NCBI RefSeq assembly: GCF_025398175.1
Contig: NZ_CP099734.1
Location: 3,100,001 to 3,164,000, forward strand
Reading direction: 5' to 3'
Length of the DNA: 64,000 nt
Origin: Photobacterium sp. TY1-4
Lineage (GTDB): Bacteria > Pseudomonadota > Gammaproteobacteria > Enterobacterales > Vibrionaceae
Part shown: positions 17,107 through 27,803 of the stretch, piece after piece
Layout of the letters: the number at the start of each line of letters is the position of its first letter
Numbering within the stretch: the first letter of the stretch is position 1
The notes under the pieces: model-generated
What the model was told of the DNA's origin: nothing
Database searches by the model: none
What the model saw: the letters and a program-made list of their open reading frames with translations, nothing else
Made by a program: the position numbers and the translations under genes

Positions 17107-18990
17107 TCACACTTCGGCCATGTCTCCTTTCGACTGCAGCCAGTGGCGGCGATCTTCCGCCCGCTTCTTGCCCAGCAGCATGTCCATCATCTCCGCAGTC
17201 TGCTGATCGTCATCAATCGTCAGCTGAACCAGACGTCGGGTATTGGGATCCATGGTGGTTTCGCGCAGCTGCAACGGGTTCATCTCACCCAGACCTTTAA
17301 AGCGCTGTACGTTGATCTTGCCGCGCTTGCCGCTCAAGCGCTCCAGCACGCCTTCTTTCTCGGCTTCATCCAGCGCGTAGTAAACCTCTTTGCCCTGATC
17401 GATCCGGTACAGCGGCGGCATGGCAATAAACACGTGGCCGGCACGCACCAGCGCCTGGAAGTGCTTCATAAACAGCGCGCACAGCAGGGTCGCGATATGC
17501 AGTCCATCGGAGTCCGCATCCGCCAGCACACAGATTTTGCCGTAGCGCAGACCGCTCAGGTCGTCGCTGTCCGGGTCGATCCCCAGTGCCACGGAAATAT
17601 CATGCACTTCCTGCGAAGCCAGCACCTGATCAGCCGAGACTTCCCAGGTATTCAGAATTTTACCGCGCAGCGGCATGATGGCCTGGAAGTCGCGATCCCG
17701 GGCCTGCTTGGCAGAGCCGCCCGCCGAGTCCCCCTCGACCAGGAACAGCTCGGTCCGGCTGAGATCCTGCTGCGAGCAGTCCGCCAGTTTACCCGGCAGC
17801 GCCGGACCGGAGGCGATTTTCTTGCGCACCACCTTCTTGCTGGCACGCATCCGGCGCTGGGCGTTGGCAATACACACTTCGGCCAGTTGCTCGGCCAGCT
17901 GCGGGCGCTCGTTGAGCCACAGACTGAAGGCATCTTTCACCACCCCGGAGACAAAAGCGGCGCACTGACGGGACGACAGGCGCTCTTTGGTCTGACCGGC
18001 AAACTGCGGATCCTGCATTTTCACCGACAGCACATAGGCACAGCGATCCCAGATATCATCGGCGGTCAGCTTGACCCCGCGCGGCAGCATGTTGCGGAAT
18101 TCACAAAACTCGCGCATGGCATCGAGCAGGCCCTGACGCAGGCCGTTGACATGGGTCCCGCCCTGCGCAGTCGGGATCAGGTTGACGTAACTTTCCGTCA
18201 GCAGCTCGCCGCCTTCCGGCAGCCACAGCAAGGCCCAGTCGGCCGCTTCGGTCTGGCCGCTGAACGCGCCGGTAAACGGCTCTTCCGGCAGCAGGGTGTA
18301 GCCCTTGACGCCTTCGGCCAGGTAGTCTTTCAGGCCGTCTTCATAGCACCAACTCAGGATTTCATCATTGACCTTGTCGGTGAAGACGATCTCCAGCCCC
18401 GGACACAGCACGGCTTTGGCCTTGAGCACGCTTTTCAGGCGGGAGACGGAGAATTTCGGGCTGTCGAAGTATTTGGCATCCGGCCAGAAATGGACCCGGG
18501 TTCCTTTGGCCCGGCGGCCACAGGTGCCGATCACTTCGAGCTCAGAGACCTTGTCCCCGTGCTCAAAAGCAATCTGGTAGATCTGACCATCGCGCTTGAC
18601 GGTGACTTCCACCCGGTTCGACAGAGCATTGACCACTGAGATCCCGACCCCGTGCAGACCGCCGGAGAACTGGTAGTTCTTCCCGGAGAATTTACCCCCG
18701 GCATGCAGCTTACACAGGATCAATTCAACACCGGACACCCCTTCTTCCGGGTGGATGTCCACCGGCATCCCCCGGCCGTCATCAATCACCTCAAGGGACT
18801 GGTCGGCATGGAGGATCACTTCGACTTTGCGGGCATGGCCGGCCAGCGCTTCATCGACACTGTTATCGATGACTTCCTGACCAAGGTGGTTCGGCCGCGC
18901 CGTATCCGTGTACATCCCGGGACGACGCCGTACGGGCTCGAGGCCATTGAGAACTTCAATGGCGCCAGCGTTATAGCTCTGATCTGTCAT
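17107..18990 (-). CDS. parE: DNA topoisomerase IV subunit B
   Basis: 627 residues. GHKL ATPase domain (EVIDNSVDEALAGH, DDGRGMPVD, GLHGVGISVVNALS), transducer, then TOPRIM (EGDSAGGSAKQ, DADSDGLHI). Pairs with ParC. Follows yqiA by 142 bp in the order seen in E. coli. Confidence 0.98.
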   Translation of the reverse strand: MTDQSYNAGAIEVLNGLEPVRRRPGMYTDTARPNHLGQEVIDNSVDEALAGHARKVEVILHADQSLEVIDDGRGMPVDIHPEEGVSGVELILCKLHAGGKFSGKNYQFSGGLHGVGISVVNALSNRVEVTVKRDGQIYQIAFEHGDKVSELEVIGTCGRRAKGTRVHFWPDAKYFDSPKFSVSRLKSVLKAKAVLCPGLEIVFTDKVNDEILSWCYEDGLKDYLAEGVKGYTLLPEEPFTGAFSGQTEAADWALLWLPEGGELLTESYVNLIPTAQGGTHVNGLRQGLLDAMREFCEFRNMLPRGVKLTADDIWDRCAYVLSVKMQDPQFAGQTKERLSSRQCAAFVSGVVKDAFSLWLNERPQLAEQLAEVCIANAQRRMRASKKVVRKKIASGPALPGKLADCSQQDLSRTELFLVEGDSAGGSAKQARDRDFQAIMPLRGKILNTWEVSADQVLASQEVHDISVALGIDPDSDDLSGLRYGKICVLADADSDGLHIATLLCALFMKHFQALVRAGHVFIAMPPLYRIDQGKEVYYALDEAEKEGVLERLSGKRGKINVQRFKGLGEMNPLQLRETTMDPNTRRLVQLTIDDDQQTAEMMDMLLGKKRAEDRRHWLQSKGDMAEV

Positions 18991-19132
18991 AGTTTACGGA
19001 AATTTACGAGAAAATTTTTGCCACAATACTCAGTAACCCCAGCCCGGTTGTCAAGCTGAGGGTATAGATAAGGGCCACAATTGTGAGTCGCGCTCCACCC
19101 GCCGGGCCGCTCTCAGCACCGGTCAGGTCAGG

Positions 19133-19714
19133 TTATAACCCGAGGAACGCAATGATGTCTGAGGGAAAACGATCGAATCCGACGAAACTGTGGTCGCCAC
19201 CCGGCTCCACGGTCTGTTTGCAAGCGGCATATTTGGCCACCGCCTGGCGGTAATCCAGTACTTCGTCGCCTTCCTGCTGCAACAGCCAAAAATTCGCGGG
19301 CGTGGCCAGATCCGCCACATCCAACTGCCGGAGTTCATCCATATGCTGCGGTTGCAGCACATAGCGTTCGCCGGTATACGGGTTTTCCTGCTCGCCCAGA
19401 TAATCGACCAGCAACTCATACGGTTTCACCGCCGGGTTCACCAGCACCGCCGGCAAGTCATAACGCTGGCTAAGCCAGGTCGAGAGATAGCCGCCAAGCG
19501 AGCTGCCCACCAGGCCAATCCGGTAGTTCGGCAAAGCAGACGCGACCAGCTGGTCGATCAACTCAGCCGCCGCTGCCGGATAACACGGCAGTTGCGGGAT
19601 CTCGACCCGAATATCCGGCCGGTGCAGGCGGCAGTAGTGGGCCATCTGCTGCGCTTTGAGCGACTGCGGCGAGCTGTTAAAGCCGTGCAAATACAGGAGC
19701 AGGGACGGTTTCAT
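19133..19714 (-). CDS. yqiA: YqiA-family esterase
   Basis: 193 residues, small alpha/beta hydrolase: YLHGFNSSPQS oxyanion region, nucleophile in GSSLGGYLS, and GGDHSF with the catalytic His near the end. E. coli YqiA hydrolyses acyl-CoA and p-nitrophenyl esters. Start codon overlaps the cpdA stop by one base (TGATG), indicating translational coupling. Confidence 0.94.
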   Translation of the reverse strand: MKPSLLLYLHGFNSSPQSLKAQQMAHYCRLHRPDIRVEIPQLPCYPAAAAELIDQLVASALPNYRIGLVGSSLGGYLSTWLSQRYDLPAVLVNPAVKPYELLVDYLGEQENPYTGERYVLQPQHMDELRQLDVADLATPANFWLLQQEGDEVLDYRQAVAKYAACKQTVEPGGDHSFVGFDRFPSDIIAFLGL

Positions 19715-20538
19715 CAGTAGCCTCCGGCATCAAACTGCGGCTGAAACTGATCGCCCGCGATCCGGGACACCTGGGTGATCACCTCGCCCTGGTTGGTCAG
19801 CTCCAGATAGCGCCAGCCCGGATTTTTCGGATCCAGCGCAAAGTCGTGTGAATCAGGCAGAAACTGAATACAGGTCGACGGTGTCGCCAGCACCCGCACC
19901 CCGCGGCACAAACGGTCCAGCTCCTGGTGAATATGGCCGCACAAAATGGCCTTGACCTGCGGGTACTTGTCCACCACCTGCCAGAATGCCTCGGCATTGT
20001 GCAGTTTGTGCTGATCTAACCAGGCGCTGCCGGCTTCCAGCGGATGATGGTGCAGCAGCACCAGCGCATGGCGCTCCGGATGGGCGGCCAGCGCCTGATC
20101 CAGCATGCTGAGCTGGGCCGGGCTGAGTTCGCCGTGCGGCACGCCCTGAACCTGGCTGTCGAGCAGGATCACCTGCCAGTGGGCTCCGGCCAGCACCTGC
20201 TGACACGGCTTGATCTGCGGCGACGGCAGTACGGCGGTCATACTCGGCTGATAGTCATGGTTCCCCGGCAGCCAGAAACACGGCTGGGGCCAGCGGGCAA
20301 TCCCGTCACAAAAGCGCTGATAGGACTGCTGGGAGTGATCTTGCGAGATATCACCCGTGGCCACGACTGCATCAAACGGCCGGGCAGCCGCGTCCACAGC
20401 ATCCAGCACCGCGTGGAAACTGTCCCGGGTTGCAACACCCAGCAGACTACCTGCCGCATCGGCAAATAAATGGGTATCGGTAATTTGGAGGAGAACCACG
20501 CTGTCGGGGTTCGTCTGCGGCAGAGAATACGTCTGCAA
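19714..20538 (-). CDS. cpdA: 3',5'-cyclic AMP phosphodiesterase
   Basis: 274 residues, calcineurin-like metallophosphoesterase. Metal-site motifs: DTHLF, GDISQD, GNHDY, LLHHHPLEAGS, GHIHQE. Degrades cAMP and so tunes CRP activity. Co-transcribed with nudF and yqiB upstream (30-bp gap) and yqiA downstream (1-bp overlap). Confidence 0.95.
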   Translation of the reverse strand: MQTYSLPQTNPDSVVLLQITDTHLFADAAGSLLGVATRDSFHAVLDAVDAAARPFDAVVATGDISQDHSQQSYQRFCDGIARWPQPCFWLPGNHDYQPSMTAVLPSPQIKPCQQVLAGAHWQVILLDSQVQGVPHGELSPAQLSMLDQALAAHPERHALVLLHHHPLEAGSAWLDQHKLHNAEAFWQVVDKYPQVKAILCGHIHQELDRLCRGVRVLATPSTCIQFLPDSHDFALDPKNPGWRYLELTNQGEVITQVSRIAGDQFQPQFDAGGY

Positions 20539-20568
20539 AACGTCAAAAACCTTGTTTATTTAATACTG

Positions 20569-20997
20569 TTAACAAACCGATTGCTTGCTGATCCCATGCC
20601 GGAGGCAATAGGCCAGCCAGTCTCCCAAAAAGCGATTAACCTGATGCTTTTCATCTTGTTGATGCATTCGCAAATTGGGGTAATCATACCGCGGCTTCAG
20701 CCGGGAAATCTGCTGGGCGGTACACACTTCTGCGACTCTGGCATCATGGTATAACCGGACCGTCAGCCGGGGGATCAGATACAACGGCAGCTCCCCGTCC
20801 GAGCGCTGCCACAGCTCAACCAGCGTGGTATAACGGGTTGATTCGGTGATCGTCAGTTGGTACTCCAAGTCACAAACCTGGTAGACGCACACGTCTCCTA
20901 CCTGATCACTTTTAGGCAGTAATGGGAGCAGCTTCGCATAGTTGGTTTCATACAGTCGCATGATACCAGCGAGATCCACGGTGTATCGTTTATTCAA
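20569..20997 (-). CDS. yqiB: YqiB family protein (DUF1249)
   Basis: 142 residues, matching E. coli YqiB along its length (KRYTVDLAGIMRLYE, TITESTRYTTLV, TVRLYHDARVAEVC, ARYDYPN-like RYDYPN, DEKHQVN). Function unknown. The start is a TTG at 20997 with AAGGA upstream; no ATG fits the family N-terminus. Within the nudF-yqiB-cpdA-yqiA unit. Confidence 0.92.
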   Translation of the reverse strand: MNKRYTVDLAGIMRLYETNYAKLLPLLPKSDQVGDVCVYQVCDLEYQLTITESTRYTTLVELWQRSDGELPLYLIPRLTVRLYHDARVAEVCTAQQISRLKPRYDYPNLRMHQQDEKHQVNRFLGDWLAYCLRHGISKQSVC

Positions 20998-21023
20998 TCG
21001 GAGTCCTTAAGCCTGTGGACTGG

Positions 21024-21656
21024 TTACTGAGTTTTTGCCTGCAAGTCTAAATAGTTTAGTTGCAACCATTGTAGCGCAATGATTGAGGCGGCATTTTCAA
21101 TTTTACCAGATTCTACCCACTGGAAGGCTTGCTGACGGGAGACTACACGGACCCGGATATCTTCTCCCTCATGAGCCAGACCATGGATCCCGGCGGCCTT
21201 GCTGCTGTCGACCCGGCCGACAAAGATGTCCAGCGTTTCCGAGCAACCGCCGGAACTGGACAGGTAGCGGGTAATTTTTTTCAGCCCGCTGACCGTGACC
21301 CCGGCTTCTTCGACCGCTTCCCGGCAGACCACGTCTTCGGCACTCTCGCCCGGCTCGATGATCCCGGCGACAATTTCCAGCTGCCACGGGGCACAATCCG
21401 CGGCCAGGGCACCCACCCGGAACTGCTCAAGCAGTACCACGGTGTCGGTCTTCGGATCATAGGGCAGCAGCGCCGCGGCCTGGCCGCGCTCAAACAGCTC
21501 CCGCTCCAGCGGCGCACTCCAGCCCCCGGCGAACAATTTGTGGCGCAGGCGATATTTCACCATCCGGAAAAATCCCTGGTACGCCGTCTCGGTGGACAAC
21601 ACCTCGACATCCGCCTTGCTGAAGCCGTCCTGGCCTGTAGATTGCTTATGACTCAT
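21024..21656 (-). CDS. nudF: ADP-ribose pyrophosphatase
   Basis: 210 residues. Nudix hydrolase cleaving ADP-ribose to AMP and ribose 5-phosphate. The full Nudix box is visible (GIIEPGESAEDVVCREAVEE-AG). ATG 21656 is preferred to an upstream in-frame ATG at 21689 because AAAGGGAG precedes it. First gene of the minus-strand cluster, divergent from tolC. Confidence 0.95.
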   Translation of the reverse strand: MSHKQSTGQDGFSKADVEVLSTETAYQGFFRMVKYRLRHKLFAGGWSAPLERELFERGQAAALLPYDPKTDTVVLLEQFRVGALAADCAPWQLEIVAGIIEPGESAEDVVCREAVEEAGVTVSGLKKITRYLSSSGGCSETLDIFVGRVDSSKAAGIHGLAHEGEDIRVRVVSRQQAFQWVESGKIENAASIIALQWLQLNYLDLQAKTQ

Positions 21657-21908
21657 GCGGTTATCTCCCTTTGCCTTATATCTTTTCATTCATAGCCGCC
21701 GGCAGCAATGGTTTAATTCAACATTTATGACAAATATTATGATTTTTTTTAAGTCCAAATTTAGAGTTGGATAGATTACAATCACCTATGAGAAAATACA
21801 TCAGGTTAAATTCAAGTAAAATATGAGCGATGATCAGTTTCAGGCAAGGTTCCTGGGTGTAGACTGACTATCTTTGCACTGTTTTTGTCAGGATCAGGAA
21901 AGGCATCA

Positions 21909-23189
21909 ATGAAAAAATTGCTTCCGCTTATTATTAGCGTCGCGCTTGGCGGCTTGAGCCAAGCTGCTCTGGCGGATGATCTCGCCGAGATCTACCAACA
22001 AGCCAAACAGAATGACCCTCAGCTGCTCCGTGCTGCTGCCGATAGAGATGCAGCGTTTGAAGCGATTAATTCATCCCGCAGTCAGCTGCTCCCACAAATC
22101 AACCTCGGTGCCGGCTATACCGTGGCCCGCATGGACGGTGATGATGAAGGCTTCAACGGCGGTCTGACCCTGAGCCAATCCCTTTATAACCGCGCTAGCT
22201 GGGTCAACCTGGACATCAGCGAGAAGCAGGCCCGTCAGAGCGATGCCTCGTATGCGGTCTCCCAACAAACCCTGATCCTTCGGGTGGCCAATGCTTATTT
22301 CGACGTACTGCGTGCGATGGACAACCTGGAGTTTGTCCGGGCAGAAAAAGCCGCGGTCGGTCGCCAACTGGAGCAGACCAAGCAACGCTTCGAAGTCGGT
22401 CTGTCTGCCATCACAGACGTGCATGATGCCCAGGCCCAGTACGACAGCGTGCTGGCCGATGAGATTCTGGCAGAGAACAGCCTGACCAACAGCTACGAAG
22501 GGCTGCGTGAAATTACCGGCCAGGCCCACACGGACCTGAGCATTCTCGACACCAACCGCTTTTCGGCCAGCGGCCCGAAAGCACGGGTCGATCAGCTGAT
22601 CAAAGATGCGGAAACCGAGAACCTAAGCCTGCTGACGGCGCGTATTACCCAGGATGTGGCCCGCGATCGGATTTCGCTGGCCGAAACCGGTCATCTGCCA
22701 ACCCTGTCGTTTGACGCCGGTTACGACTACAACGAATTCAATCACTCGGATGACGGCACCCTGAGCGCCGGGATCAACCTGAAGCTGCCGCTGTATACCG
22801 GTGGCCGCGTGACCTCTGAAGTGAAACAGGCGCAATTTGCCTACGTCTCGGCCAGCGAAGGCCTGGAAGGCTCCTACCGCAGCGTGGTGAAGGACGTCCG
22901 CGCCTTCTACAACAACATCAATGCTTCGATCGGTGCCCTGCGTGCTTACCAGCAGTCAGTGGTCTCTGCCCGCTCTGCGCTGGAAGCCACCGAAGCCGGT
23001 TTCGATGTCGGAACCCGGACCATTGTAGATGTGCTGGATGCGACCCGCCGTCTGTATGATGCCAACCGTCAGCTGGCCAATGCCCGCTACGACTACATCA
23101 TCAGCCAGCTTCAGCTGAAGCAAGCGGTCGGGACCCTGAGCGAGCAGGATATCCTCGACGTCAATGCCGGTCTGACCGAAGGGAAATAA
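21909..23189 (+). CDS. tolC: TolC outer membrane channel
   Basis: 426 residues. Outer-membrane channel for multidrug efflux and type I secretion. Signal peptide of about 22 residues (cleavage after QAALA). Two homologous halves of the outer-membrane efflux protein family: SLYNRASWVNLDISEKQARQ in the first and LPLYTGGRVTSEVKQAQ in the second. ATG 21909 follows AGGAAAGG. A possible -10 (TACAAT) lies near 21775. Divergent from nudF as in E. coli. Confidence 0.95.
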   Translation: MKKLLPLIISVALGGLSQAALADDLAEIYQQAKQNDPQLLRAAADRDAAFEAINSSRSQLLPQINLGAGYTVARMDGDDEGFNGGLTLSQSLYNRASWVNLDISEKQARQSDASYAVSQQTLILRVANAYFDVLRAMDNLEFVRAEKAAVGRQLEQTKQRFEVGLSAITDVHDAQAQYDSVLADEILAENSLTNSYEGLREITGQAHTDLSILDTNRFSASGPKARVDQLIKDAETENLSLLTARITQDVARDRISLAETGHLPTLSFDAGYDYNEFNHSDDGTLSAGINLKLPLYTGGRVTSEVKQAQFAYVSASEGLEGSYRSVVKDVRAFYNNINASIGALRAYQQSVVSARSALEATEAGFDVGTRTIVDVLDATRRLYDANRQLANARYDYIISQLQLKQAVGTLSEQDILDVNAGLTEGK

Positions 23190-23247
23190 TCCAATCTTCC
23201 GGCCTCCCGGTTGACATCGGGAGAAGCAGCCGGGAGCAGCAGCCGAA

Positions 23248-23280
23248 TAAAAAAAGCGCCATCAGTGATGGCGCTTTTTT
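23248..23280. terminator. Bidirectional terminator between tolC and hldE
   Basis: AAAAAGCGCCATC (23251-23263) and GATGGCGCTTTTT (23267-23279) with a 3-nt loop, flanked by A and T runs. Confidence 0.93.
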
Positions 23281-23325
23281 GTTGCCCGCAACCTCAGGTC
23301 GCGGAACGGGAACCAACGGGGGCGA

Positions 23326-24756
23326 TTAGCCGCGTCCGCCGCGGATCGCTTCGATGATCTCCGTCGTCGAGCAGCCGTCTTCAAAGTTCAGGACTTTGAC
23401 TTCGCCACCGGCAGCAATCACTTCCTGACCCCCGGCAATTGCTTCCGGCTTGTAATCCCCGCCTTTCACCAACAGGCTCGGCAGAATTTCACTGATCAGG
23501 CGCTGCGGGGTTTCCTCGCTGAACGGTACGACCCAATCAACAGCCCCCAGCCCGGCCAGCACGGCCATCCGGCGATCTTCCGGATTCACCGGACGTCCCG
23601 GACCTTTCAGCTTCTGCACCGAGCTGTCAGAGTTCACCGCCACAATCAGGCGATCGCCCAGCTTGGCCGCTTCATTGAGGTAAGCCACGTGACCGGCATG
23701 CAGAATGTCGAAACAACCATTGGTCATCACCACTTTCTCGCCCCGGGCACGCGCGGCTTTCACCGCCTGCTTGAGCTGCGCTTCGCTGATCACGCCGAAG
23801 CCGCTGTCCTGACTGCCGTGAATCGCATCGGTCAGCTCGATGGTCGACAGCGTCGACGTCCCCAGTTTACCGACCACGACACCAGCGGCGGCATTGGCCA
23901 GCTTACAGGCATCCGACAGCGATTTACCGGCCGCCAGCGACGCCGCCAGCACCGAAATCACAGTATCACCGGCACCGGTCACATCGTAAACTTCCTTCGC
24001 CTGAGTCGGCATGTGCAACGGCGCCTGACCTTTCTGCAACAGGGTCATCCCGTGCTCACTGCGGGTGACCAGCAGGGCTTCAAAGTCAAACTGCTCGATC
24101 AGCCCCAGGCCTTTTTCAACCAGGTCATCATCGCCGTTCACTTTGCCGACCACCGCTTCGAACTCCGACAGGTTCGGCGTCAGCAAAGTCGCGCCGCGAT
24201 AGCGCTCGAACTCGGTCCCTTTCGGATCCACCATCACCGGCACACCAGCCTGGCGGGACAGCTGGATCATCGCCTGAACGTGTTCCAGTGCACCTTTGGC
24301 GTAATCCGACAGGATCACCGCTTTGACATTCGGCAGGGACTGCTGCAGGCGCGGCAGGATCAGGTCGGCATTCACATCGTGAAAACCTTCTTCAAAATCC
24401 AGACGGATCAACTGCTGGCCGCGGCTCATGACCCGCAGCTTGGTGATCGTCGGGTAATCCGGCAGCGACACGAAATCACAGCGCACGTCCAGAGATGATA
24501 ACTTTTCGGTCAACGCCTTGGCCGCTTCATCAATGCCGGTCAGACCGACCAGACGGGCGTGACCGCCCAGGGCTGCGATATTCATCGCGACGTTGGCCGC
24601 GCCGCCCGGACGCTCTTCGATCTGATCGACCTTCACCACAGGCACCGGTGCTTCCGGCGAAATACGCCCGGTCGGGCCGTACCAGTAGCGGTCCAGCATC
24701 ACATCACCCACCACCAGCACACCTGCTTGATCATAATCAGGAAGTGTCAGTTTCAT
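23326..24756 (-). CDS. hldE: Bifunctional heptose 7-phosphate kinase / heptose 1-phosphate adenylyltransferase
   Basis: 476 residues. Makes ADP-heptose for the LPS inner core. N-terminal PfkB-type kinase (about 1-320; [22 protein letters not shown]) and C-terminal nucleotidyltransferase (about 345-476; [13 protein letters not shown]). Both halves are complete. 45 bp downstream of glnE on the same strand, as in E. coli. Confidence 0.98.
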   Translation of the reverse strand: MKLTLPDYDQAGVLVVGDVMLDRYWYGPTGRISPEAPVPVVKVDQIEERPGGAANVAMNIAALGGHARLVGLTGIDEAAKALTEKLSSLDVRCDFVSLPDYPTITKLRVMSRGQQLIRLDFEEGFHDVNADLILPRLQQSLPNVKAVILSDYAKGALEHVQAMIQLSRQAGVPVMVDPKGTEFERYRGATLLTPNLSEFEAVVGKVNGDDDLVEKGLGLIEQFDFEALLVTRSEHGMTLLQKGQAPLHMPTQAKEVYDVTGAGDTVISVLAASLAAGKSLSDACKLANAAAGVVVGKLGTSTLSTIELTDAIHGSQDSGFGVISEAQLKQAVKAARARGEKVVMTNGCFDILHAGHVAYLNEAAKLGDRLIVAVNSDSSVQKLKGPGRPVNPEDRRMAVLAGLGAVDWVVPFSEETPQRLISEILPSLLVKGGDYKPEAIAGGQEVIAAGGEVKVLNFEDGCSTTEIIEAIRGGRG

Positions 24757-24801
24757 TATTATCTCCGGGATAGAAAAAACGGAAAAATACTACCACAAGC
24801 C

Positions 24802-27663
24802 CTAACCGTCTGCATCTGACGGAAAGCACTGCTGCCAAATCTGCGCCACCGTATCACGCTCGACCCGGAACTGCTCCTCCGGCACATAGGCCGGCAGCCC
24901 CAGCAGATTGAGACGGTGGATCTCATCACGCAGGTGACAATAGGCCTGCTTCAAAGCCGCCGCCTGCGCCGGACTGAGGATGTCACAGTCGGCCATGGTT
25001 TCAAAAATCCGGATATTGTCCGACCAGCGAGTCAGTGCCCGCTCACCGCCGGCATGGCACAACACCAGGTACTGCGCGATGAATTCGATGTCGGTAATGC
25101 CGCCGACATCCTGTTTCAGACCAAACATGCCCGGCTTTTTGCTGCCGAGGTGGTCGCGCATTTTATGGCGCATCGACACCACCTCAGTCTGCAGGGCCGC
25201 CGCCTCGCGTGGTTGCATCAGCGTCGCCTGGCGCACCTTGGCAAAGGCCTGCTGCAACGGTTGATCGCCGTACACCATGCGCGCCCGGACCAGGGCCTGA
25301 TGCTCCCAGGTCCAGGCTTCCTGCTGCTGATACGCCGAAAAGGCATCGATGGTGCTGACCAGCAAGCCGGAAGCCCCGGACGGACGCAGCCGGACATCCA
25401 CTTCATACAGCACCCCGGACGCCGTCCGGGTCGAGAACAGGTGGACAATCCGCTGGGCCAGGCGCAGGTAAAACTGACGACCGTCAATCTCTTTCGGTCC
25501 GTTGGTATAGATATGCTCCGGGCAGTCATGGAGGAACACCAAATCCAGATCCGAGCCGTAGCCGAGCTCCCAACCGCCAATCTTGCCGTAGCCGAGGACG
25601 CCGAATCCCTTACCGTCCCGATCCTGCAGGTGGGTCGGCTCGCCGTATTTCTCTGCCATCTGCAGCCAGGCCTGGTTGACGACGGCGGCAATAATAGCTT
25701 CGGCCAGATAGGTTAAGTGATCACTTACTTTCATCAGCGGCAATGCCCCGGCAATATCCGCCGCCGCAATCCGCAGCAACTGAGCCTGCTTGAACTGGCG
25801 GATCGCTTCCATCTGCTGCTCCATATCCTCTTCCGGGATCCGGGCCAGGTACTCGCGCAGTTCGTCCTGGTACTGATCCAGCGGCGTCGGATGATACAGA
25901 TGTTGCGGGTCGAGCAGTTCATCGAGCAGGATCGGGTACTGGGTCAGCTGCTCGGCCACCATCGGGCTGGCCGCACACAACCGCACCAGCTGATCCAGCG
26001 CCGCCGGGTGCTCGCTCAGCAGCTCCAGGTAGGTGGTTCGGGTCGCCACCCGAACGATCAGCTTGGTAACCCGTCCCAACACATGCACGGCATCGGGCCG
26101 GGTGGTGATCCGCGCCAGCACCTCCGGCATCAGCTTGGCCAAGACCTCGCGCCCGCGCGGGCCGAGGGTCCGCTTGGACAGCTCGGCTTTCATTCCCAGC
26201 AGGATACTGGTCTGGCTGGCACCGTCCGGTGCCGCCAGCTCATCAAAAATACTCAGCAGCACCTCTTCATTTTTCACCATCGCCCACATTTCGTGGAACC
26301 GGGCGTCAATCGCAGCCTGCTCTTCATCTTCGTCGCTGCCGATGATGTGCTCAAACACCTGGTGAATTGCTGCCATCTGGCTGTAAATCGCCTGGTGCAG
26401 GGCCGCCCAGTCTTCATAACCGAGCGCCGCGGCCAGCCGCAGCTGATCCAGCGGCTTATCCGGCAGGGTCTGGGTTTGCTTATCATCAATGGCCTGCAGC
26501 AGATTCTCAACCCGGCGCAGGAAGCTGTACCCTTCCACCAGGGCATCCACCTGCGCCGCCGGCAGCAACGCCAGCTCCCGGACCGTGGCCAGTGTCTCAA
26601 ACAGCCCCCGATGGCGCAGGCCCGGCTCGCGCCCGCCGCGGATCAGCTGGAAGGACTGGGCGATAAATTCCACTTCCCGGATCCCTCCGGCCCCGAGCTT
26701 GATATTGTTGCTCAGGCCCCGGCGCCGGACTTCACTGCTGATCATCGACTTCATCCGCCGCAGCGACTGAATGGCACTGAAATCAATGTAGCGGCGGAAC
26801 ACAAACGGCCGCAGCATCTGGCGCAGCGCCTGGTAATGACTGACACTCTCACGCCCCATCACCCGGGCTTTGATCATCGCGTAGCGCTCCCAGTCGCGCC
26901 CCTGCTCCTGATAGTAATCTTCCAGCGCCGCGAAGCTCATCACCAGCGGACCGCTGTCCCCGAACGGGCGCAGCCGCATGTCGACCCGGTAGCAAAAGCC
27001 GTCAAACGTCTGCTGGTCGAGCACCTTGATCAACCGCTGGCCGAGCCGGGTAAAGAACTGTGCATTGGCCAGGCTGCGCCGCCCGCCCTGGGTTTCGCCG
27101 TTTTCGGGATAAGTGAAAATCAGATCGATATCCGATGAGAAGTTCAGCTCGCCGCCGCCCAGTTTGCCCATGCCGAGGATCAGCATCGGCTGCGCCACCC
27201 CATTAGCATCGGTGGGCGTGCCCCACTCCTGGCTGCACTGGCGATACAGCCAGAGGTACGCTTCCATGATCAGCGCTTCAGCCAGTTGGGACAAATGTGC
27301 CAGGCTCTGCGTCAACGTGGCTTTGCCGGTAAAATCACGCCAGGCAATCCAGACCATTTCCTGACGGCGGAACTGACGCAACAGGCGCATCAGGCTGTTT
27401 TCATCGGTTGCCGCGGCGAGCCGCTCGGCCAGCGTTTCCCGGTAGGTCGTGGCATGATCGTCATCCTCAAGATGCTGCGCCAGCCAGGGCAGCAGGTTGC
27501 CGTCCCGGACAATCGACGCGGCGACAAAATCACTGTACCCCAGCACCTGATGCAACTCGGCCTGGCGCTCGGCCGGCCAAGCCGCCCAGAGATCCGGATG
27601 GGCGTGCTCGATGTTGTGGCGTGCCTTGTCAGCGGCAGCAAGTAGTAGATCAGGCTGGGTCAT
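24802..27663 (-). CDS. glnE: Glutamine synthetase adenylyltransferase/deadenylase
   Basis: 953 residues, full length. Adenylylates and deadenylylates glutamine synthetase in response to nitrogen status. Two nucleotidyltransferase domains are visible: N-terminal with [15 protein letters not shown] and C-terminal with [15 protein letters not shown]. In the hldE-glnE pair; ygiF, its E. coli neighbour, is separated here by a chemoreceptor gene. Confidence 0.98.
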   Translation of the reverse strand: MTQPDLLLAAADKARHNIEHAHPDLWAAWPAERQAELHQVLGYSDFVAASIVRDGNLLPWLAQHLEDDDHATTYRETLAERLAAATDENSLMRLLRQFRRQEMVWIAWRDFTGKATLTQSLAHLSQLAEALIMEAYLWLYRQCSQEWGTPTDANGVAQPMLILGMGKLGGGELNFSSDIDLIFTYPENGETQGGRRSLANAQFFTRLGQRLIKVLDQQTFDGFCYRVDMRLRPFGDSGPLVMSFAALEDYYQEQGRDWERYAMIKARVMGRESVSHYQALRQMLRPFVFRRYIDFSAIQSLRRMKSMISSEVRRRGLSNNIKLGAGGIREVEFIAQSFQLIRGGREPGLRHRGLFETLATVRELALLPAAQVDALVEGYSFLRRVENLLQAIDDKQTQTLPDKPLDQLRLAAALGYEDWAALHQAIYSQMAAIHQVFEHIIGSDEDEEQAAIDARFHEMWAMVKNEEVLLSIFDELAAPDGASQTSILLGMKAELSKRTLGPRGREVLAKLMPEVLARITTRPDAVHVLGRVTKLIVRVATRTTYLELLSEHPAALDQLVRLCAASPMVAEQLTQYPILLDELLDPQHLYHPTPLDQYQDELREYLARIPEEDMEQQMEAIRQFKQAQLLRIAAADIAGALPLMKVSDHLTYLAEAIIAAVVNQAWLQMAEKYGEPTHLQDRDGKGFGVLGYGKIGGWELGYGSDLDLVFLHDCPEHIYTNGPKEIDGRQFYLRLAQRIVHLFSTRTASGVLYEVDVRLRPSGASGLLVSTIDAFSAYQQQEAWTWEHQALVRARMVYGDQPLQQAFAKVRQATLMQPREAAALQTEVVSMRHKMRDHLGSKKPGMFGLKQDVGGITDIEFIAQYLVLCHAGGERALTRWSDNIRIFETMADCDILSPAQAAALKQAYCHLRDEIHRLNLLGLPAYVPEEQFRVERDTVAQIWQQCFPSDADG

Positions 27664-27727
27664 TGCGATTCCTTTATTCTGATTCCCGGCAACGCGGTCA
27701 ACTTGTCCTAAGGGTTTACCATACTAT

Positions 27728-27751
27728 AACGCCCGCAAAGGAGCGGGCGTT
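27728..27751. terminator. Hairpin between glnE and the chemoreceptor gene
   Basis: AACGCCCGC (27728-27736) / GCGGGCGTT (27743-27751), perfect 9-bp stem but no clear T-run on the minus strand. A weak terminator or mRNA 3' hairpin for the chemoreceptor gene. Confidence 0.45.
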
Positions 27752-27803
27752 AGGCTTAAAACGATTTCCATGCCCCCGTCAGGGCTATCGGCTGACGACC
27801 GGC

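Noticed and set aside
16930..18639. 569-codon open frame opposite parE
   Set aside because: Antisense shadow of parE, which has all its motifs intact.
25717..27138. 473-codon open frame opposite glnE
   Set aside because: Antisense shadow; glnE is complete and conserved.
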